This document shows positions 4,775 to 7,977 of a stretch of DNA of 7,977 nt, piece by piece. The notes beneath the pieces were generated by a model that did no database searches, was not told the DNA's origin, and saw only the letters and a program-made list of their open reading frames with translations. Numbering within the stretch: the first letter of the stretch is position 1; each line of letters opens with the position of its first letter. Made by a program: the position numbers and the translations under genes. The stretch spans positions 1 through 7,977 of the forward strand of contig JBBIJJ010000164.1 in the NCBI GenBank assembly GCA_037446035.1. The letters are read 5' to 3'. The stretch is from DSNY01 sp037446035 (GTDB lineage Bacteria > Pseudomonadota > Gammaproteobacteria > Burkholderiales > Burkholderiaceae_F).

Positions 4775-6403
4775 ATGGTGGATTCGGTCAACGCCCCCGT
4801 GCGATGGATCGTGCCGGCAGTGTTGGCGGCGCTCCTGGCCTTGGGCGGCGCGGTGGTGATGCTCTACCGCGCGTGGACCGCGCCGCCGTCGAGCACGCAC
4901 GACGAGGCAGGCGCGTTGGCCGCCACGCTCGATGCCGCTTTGAAACGCCCGCCCGAGCCGCCGCCCGGTGTGGCGATCCGGCCGCTGGCGCCGCCGCAGG
5001 CCGCGGAGGGGGACGCGGCGTTGGCCCATGCCATGTGCACGTCCGTCGGCGAGGCATTGGCGCGGCTGCCCGCGCTGCGCGTGGTCACGTGCCGGTCGAC
5101 CGCGGCCGCCGTCGCCGCTGCGCTCGACGACCGCGCCCTGGCGCGCCTGCTCGCGGTGCGGCACGTGCTCGCCGGCAGCGTGGTCGGGCAGCCCGGCGAT
5201 CGCGTGCGCCTGCGGCTGGCGCTGGTGGACGCGCGCACCGGCGCGCCGCTCTGGCAGCTCGACGAGGAAGTTGCCAGCGGCGAGCTGCAAGCGGTTCCGC
5301 GGCGCGTCGCCGAAGCCGCCGCGCGCACGCTCGGCACCACGGCGCCGAGCACCGGCGAGCGCGCCGTCGCGGCCGCGCTGTATGCCAAATACCTGAAAGC
5401 GCGGCTGCTCGCCCGGCAGCCGTCGATCGACGCCCGTCGCGCCGCGGTACGGCTGCTCGACGAAATCGTCGCGGCCGAACCCGAATACGAACCGGCGCTG
5501 CTGCTGCGCCACGGTCTGCGCGGCTGGCTGCTCGGCAACCTGGACGAGGCGCGCGACGTGGCGGCCATGAACGCGGCGCGCGCCGGGAACGTCGCCGAAG
5601 GGCTGGCGCTGGCGCGCCGCATCCTTGCGCGCGACCCGAACGACCTGCGCGGCCAATGGCTGCTGCTGGTCGACGAGATTGAGCGCAGCCAATGGGCGGC
5701 GGGCTTCGACCGCCTCGACGCGATGCTGGCGGGCGCCGGCAGCGACGCGCGGCTGGTGCGCACCGCCGCGCGGCTGCATCTGCATGCGGGCTATCTGGCG
5801 CGCGCCGAGGCGCTGGCGCGCGCCGCCGCCAGCATCGACGCGCTGGACGCCGACGGGTTCGAAGTGCTCGCGCACGTGGCCGGCATGCAGCGGCGCGACG
5901 CCGAGATGCGCGAGTGGACTGCGATCGCGCGCCAGCTCGGCCACGAAGGCATGGGCCGGGTGGAAATGATGGATGCCTGGCGGCGGCGCGACTGGGCGCT
6001 GCTGGAGCGCACCTATGCCGACTGGGTCGCCTGGGGCGGCAAGTGGTCGGCCGACTGGGTGCCGCAGTGGGTGCGCGGCGTAGCCGACCCGGGGCAGCGC
6101 GACGCCGCCATCGCGCTGCTGGACGGACACGACGCCGCCACGCGCCAGCACTTCGTCAGCTACTTCATCGAGTACGCGCTGCTGGGCGACTATGGTCGCA
6201 GTCTGGCGGCGGTCAGACACCACGCCAAGCTGCCGCCCGCCACCTGGATGCAGGGCCTGTGGTGGCCCGAACTGGCGCGGGTGCGAAGCGACCCGCAGTT
6301 CAGCGAAGCGATGGCCGACCTCGGCTTCGCCGCGCTGTGGCAGGCGCGCGGCGCGCCCGATCTGTGCGAGCGCGCGCCGGGCGGTCGTTGGCGGTGCCGA
6401 TGA
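4775..6403 (+). CDS. Membrane-anchored TolB-like/TPR protein 2
   Basis: This is a 542-residue protein starting at ATG 4775, 22 bp after the response regulator stop. The Shine-Dalgarno is weak (GCAGG very close), so coupling to the upstream gene is likely. Residues 1-10 are cytoplasmic and 11-31 a single transmembrane helix, with the remainder periplasmic. The TolB-like domain (about 65-166) shows GVAIRPLAPP, HAMCTSVGEALARLPALRVV, LLAVRHVLAGSV and DARTGAPLWQLDEE, the pattern usual in CadC-like and adenylate-cyclase-type sensors. Cys88 and Cys106 correspond to Cys84 and Cys102 of the first TPR protein. Residues about 200-520 form TPR-like helical repeats (ALARRILARDPNDLRGQWLL; AAASIDALDADGFEVLA). 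The end, WWPEL to CERAPGGRWRC, is shared with the first paralogue. No DNA-binding domain is present. Being next to a REC-HTH gene suggests sensing and DNA binding are on separate proteins here. A signalling role is inferred. Confidence 0.88.
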   Translation: MVDSVNAPVRWIVPAVLAALLALGGAVVMLYRAWTAPPSSTHDEAGALAATLDAALKRPPEPPPGVAIRPLAPPQAAEGDAALAHAMCTSVGEALARLPALRVVTCRSTAAAVAAALDDRALARLLAVRHVLAGSVVGQPGDRVRLRLALVDARTGAPLWQLDEEVASGELQAVPRRVAEAAARTLGTTAPSTGERAVAAALYAKYLKARLLARQPSIDARRAAVRLLDEIVAAEPEYEPALLLRHGLRGWLLGNLDEARDVAAMNAARAGNVAEGLALARRILARDPNDLRGQWLLLVDEIERSQWAAGFDRLDAMLAGAGSDARLVRTAARLHLHAGYLARAEALARAAASIDALDADGFEVLAHVAGMQRRDAEMREWTAIARQLGHEGMGRVEMMDAWRRRDWALLERTYADWVAWGGKWSADWVPQWVRGVADPGQRDAAIALLDGHDAATRQHFVSYFIEYALLGDYGRSLAAVRHHAKLPPATWMQGLWWPELARVRSDPQFSEAMADLGFAALWQARGAPDLCERAPGGRWRCR

Positions 6404-6498
6404 GCGCGGCGCGCGCGGCCGGCGCGGGTGGGGGCGCCGCGCCGGGGCGCCGGCGCGCGCTCCGGGCGGCACCTGCCGCCTGACGTTCGCCCTTGCGT
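6404..6498 (+). other. Very GC-rich intergenic stretch with hairpin potential
   Basis: The stretch after the second TPR gene is almost pure G and C up to about 6480. It includes a perfect 6-bp stem with a 4-nt loop, GGCGGC-ACCT-GCCGCC (6465-6480). There is no T-run after it, so it is at best a weak or Rho-dependent terminator. No gene is supported here. Confidence 0.3.
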
Positions 6499-6515
6499 TC
6501 CCTCTTTTCCTGGGG
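6499..6515 (+). promoter_or_regulatory. Repeated upstream motif, copy C (toward the Cys-repeat secreted protein)
   Basis: TCCCTCTTTTCCTGGGG differs from copies A and B at two positions (C to T in the left arm, A to T in the loop). The left-arm change would still allow a G-U pair if the motif acts as an RNA stem. It ends 101 nt before ATG 6617, in the same orientation as the gene, and is followed by T-G-C like copy B. Confidence 0.55.
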
Positions 6516-6616
6516 TGCCGCGGCGACCGACGGCTGCGCACACTGGTGCCCGGTCGTTGCGCTCCGCGTCGTCGCAGCGGCCGCCCGCCCCGACGCACAA
6601 CTTTCACGCGGACATC

Positions 6617-7405
6617 ATGCGCAGCGTTTCATCTCTGCTCTCTGTCACCATCGCCGCCACCTGGTTCGTGGCGACACCGGCATTCGCCGGCCCGCAGCAA
6701 GGAGTCAAGTGCCCGGGCGGCTACACGGCCACGGTCACCAACAGCAACAAGAAGCTCGTCTGCAGCCGCAAAAAGACGTACGAACTGGCGTCGATCTGCT
6801 CGGCGCTCGCCTTCAGCAACCAGGGCATCACCGTGTCCGGCAACATCGTGATGGAGCCCAACGATCCGACCGGCGACAAGTGTCTGGCGGTCGTGACTGG
6901 AAAAAAGGTGGCGTCGGTGATGTCGCCGCCGCTGCCCGGCTATCCGCCGGTGTCGGAATTCAAGCGTGTCAACAACGCGAGCGGCCCGGACAAGTTCGTC
7001 GCCGCGGTCGTTGAGTACGCGTTTCCGGAAGGCAAGATCCCCCCGTACCTCGGCAATGCCGCCAACGGCGTGCGCTGCCCGAGCGGCTGGGACGGCGACA
7101 AGGTCTACGACGGCAAAGGCATTCGCTGCGACAAACTCGACGGCGTGCCGAAGCTGGTCGACTGCGACGGCATCGCGGCCGGCCCGGTCGCGCTCGGCTG
7201 GAAGTGGCAACAGGACCACGTCGGTGCCGAAGACCGCTGTCTGCCGGTGGGAGGGGGCCAGCATGGCCCGACCAAAGCGCAAGGCATGACCAAGGTGCAG
7301 TTCGACGCCGATCGCGCGCGCGACGACGCAGGGTGGGTGCTGGACAAGCGCAGCGGCGCACGCGACAGGTGGCAGCGCAAGGTCTACGCGTTTCCGATCC
7401 AGTAG
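6617..7405 (+). CDS. Secreted protein with two four-cysteine repeats
   Basis: This is a 262-residue protein. ATG 6617 gives a good signal peptide (MRSVSSLLSVTIAATWFVAT then PAFA, cleavage before GPQQG); earlier in-frame starts lack one. The Shine-Dalgarno is weak. The mature protein carries eight cysteines in two matching sets: Cys32, 49, 61, 89 and Cys154, 171, 183, 208, i.e. C-x16-C-x11-C-x27-C and C-x16-C-x11-C-x24-C. Each set begins GV(K/R)CP-x-G(Y/W) and ends (K/R)CL-x-V, so the protein arose by internal duplication of a module of about 60 residues, separated by a linker (about 91-150) containing PPLPGYPPVSEF. It is lysine-rich compared with its arginine-rich neighbours. The even cysteine number fits disulphide-bonded periplasmic or extracellular function. 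I recognise no known domain. Copy C of the shared motif lies upstream, linking it to the P genes. Confidence 0.82.
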   Translation: MRSVSSLLSVTIAATWFVATPAFAGPQQGVKCPGGYTATVTNSNKKLVCSRKKTYELASICSALAFSNQGITVSGNIVMEPNDPTGDKCLAVVTGKKVASVMSPPLPGYPPVSEFKRVNNASGPDKFVAAVVEYAFPEGKIPPYLGNAANGVRCPSGWDGDKVYDGKGIRCDKLDGVPKLVDCDGIAAGPVALGWKWQQDHVGAEDRCLPVGGGQHGPTKAQGMTKVQFDADRARDDAGWVLDKRSGARDRWQRKVYAFPIQ

Positions 7406-7471
7406 ACGGCCCACCGCGTCCGGATTAGCCCGCGCAGCGCGTTTGACCCGCGGTGAACTGGAGCTGAAATC

Positions 7472-7977
7472 ATGCCCTTGACGCCGAAGACGCTGCCGCT
7501 TGCCGTCGCCCTCGCTTTCGCGCTGCCGGCGCAGGCGCAGGTGACGGCGGATTTCGCCGACCGCTGGGTCGCGGCGGACGCGACCGTCACGCTGCAACTG
7601 GGTCTGGCGCTGGCGGCGCGCGCCGCCGAGCTGCGCTTCTTTGCCGGGACGGTGGACGTGACGGCGATCGCGCGCCAGCCGCGGCCGGGCGCGCTCGCCT
7701 TCGATCTGCGCTTCGTCCGGCTCGCCGCCGGCGAGACGACGTTCGCCGTGTATCTGCCCGAGCGTGGCCAATGGCGCGAAGTGGCGCGCATTCCGCTCAA
7801 GGTGCTGAACGCCGTCGGCTTCGAGAGCGGGCAGTTCGCGCCCAAGCTCGACTTGAGCGGCAAGTCGCGCGTCGACGAAGGCGTGCGCGGCGACGTCGGT
7901 GCGTCGGCCCGGCCGACGTACTTCGACGGCACCGGCCGCGGCGGCTTTGCGTTCGACGCCGCGCGCGGCGCGTTCAA
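7472..7977 (+). CDS. N-terminal part of a secreted, possibly outer-membrane protein (cut by window edge)
   Basis: The frame is open for 168 codons from ATG 7472 to the edge, with GGAG (7460-7463) 8 nt upstream. The N-terminus is a clear signal peptide (MPLTPKTLPLAVALAFALPA, cleavage after AQA). The next about 95 residues (from VTADFADRW) alternate hydrophobic and polar residues, as in a small beta-sandwich domain, including LRFFAGTVDVTAIA and ETTFAVYLPERGQWREVARI. They are followed by a Gly/Asp/Arg-rich part (KLDLSGKSRVDEGVRGD, YFDGTGRGGFAFD) reminiscent of the beginning of an outer-membrane beta-barrel. It lies 66 bp after the Cys-repeat gene on the same strand with no copy of the shared motif, so it may be in that transcript. 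No family is recognised, and the rest is outside the window. Confidence 0.72.
   Translation, partial: MPLTPKTLPLAVALAFALPAQAQVTADFADRWVAADATVTLQLGLALAARAAELRFFAGTVDVTAIARQPRPGALAFDLRFVRLAAGETTFAVYLPERGQWREVARIPLKVLNAVGFESGQFAPKLDLSGKSRVDEGVRGDVGASARPTYFDGTGRGGFAFDAARGAF

Noticed and set aside
3799..4791. A 330-residue minus-strand frame opposite P3 and the response regulator
   Set aside because: It lies opposite a response regulator with all catalytic residues and a conserved P-family gene. Its composition is typical of a GC-rich shadow frame.
4685..6607. A 640-residue open frame on the minus strand opposite the second TPR gene
   Set aside because: It is the antisense shadow expected in very GC-rich coding DNA. 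It is Arg/Gln/Pro-rich, has no domain logic, and runs through the opposite strand of two clearly real genes and an intergenic region.
6428..6616. An earlier start for the Cys-repeat protein in the same open frame (from 6428)
   Set aside because: The added segment is Arg/Gly-rich, runs through the GC hairpin and the shared motif, and would bury the signal peptide; ATG 6617 gives a normal signal peptide.
1..7977. tRNA, rRNA or CRISPR arrays
   Set aside because: I saw no cloverleaf-like sequence, rRNA signature or regularly spaced direct repeats anywhere in the window.

Overview
The window is very GC-rich, and its coding frames are full of Ala, Arg and Gly. Together with signal peptides, a NarL-type response regulator, a TolB-like/TPR membrane family and the relic of a 7TM-type sensor kinase, this suggests a high-GC proteobacterium. 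A gamma- (Xanthomonadales-like) or betaproteobacterium is my best guess; that is an inference, as no phylogenetic marker gene is present.

Layout, left to right. (1) The 5' part of a minus-strand gene of an uncharacterised, often multicopy family (1-356, cut by the window edge). (2) A minus-strand pair of small secreted proteins, P2 (896-1390) then P1 (882 down to 396), 13 bp apart. P1 is broken by a 142-bp inverted-repeat element (733-874) flanked by a 3-bp target duplication; removing the element in silico restores a perfect ATG-to-stop gene with an AGGAGG Shine-Dalgarno. (3) Divergent from P2, a membrane-anchored TolB-like/TPR protein (1563-3179). (4) A minus-strand relic of a 7TM sensor histidine kinase (3189-3602). 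(5) A plus-strand cluster: a third small secreted protein P3 (3702-4058), a NarL/LuxR-type response regulator (4102-4752) and a second TolB-like/TPR protein (4775-6403). (6) A secreted protein with two copies of a four-cysteine module (6617-7405). (7) The start of another secreted protein (7472 to the edge).

The locus reads as a duplicated module of one small secreted protein of the P family plus one TolB-like/TPR membrane protein, built around a response regulator. The TolB-like plus TPR architecture is familiar as the periplasmic half of CadC/ToxR-like one-component regulators, but here both proteins lack any cytoplasmic DNA-binding domain. A separate REC-HTH protein sits next to one of them.

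A 17-bp sequence, CCCC-TCATTTCCT-GGGG, occurs three times (1468-1484 minus, 3609-3625 plus, 6499-6515 plus; the third copy has two changes). Each copy points at a secreted-protein gene, and the first two end 77 and 76 nt before the start codons of P2 and P3. My working hypothesis is that this marks a common regulon of small exported proteins controlled by the local regulator. The regulatory link and the function of the exported proteins are inference; the repeated motif, the paralogy and the insertion footprint are visible in the sequence.
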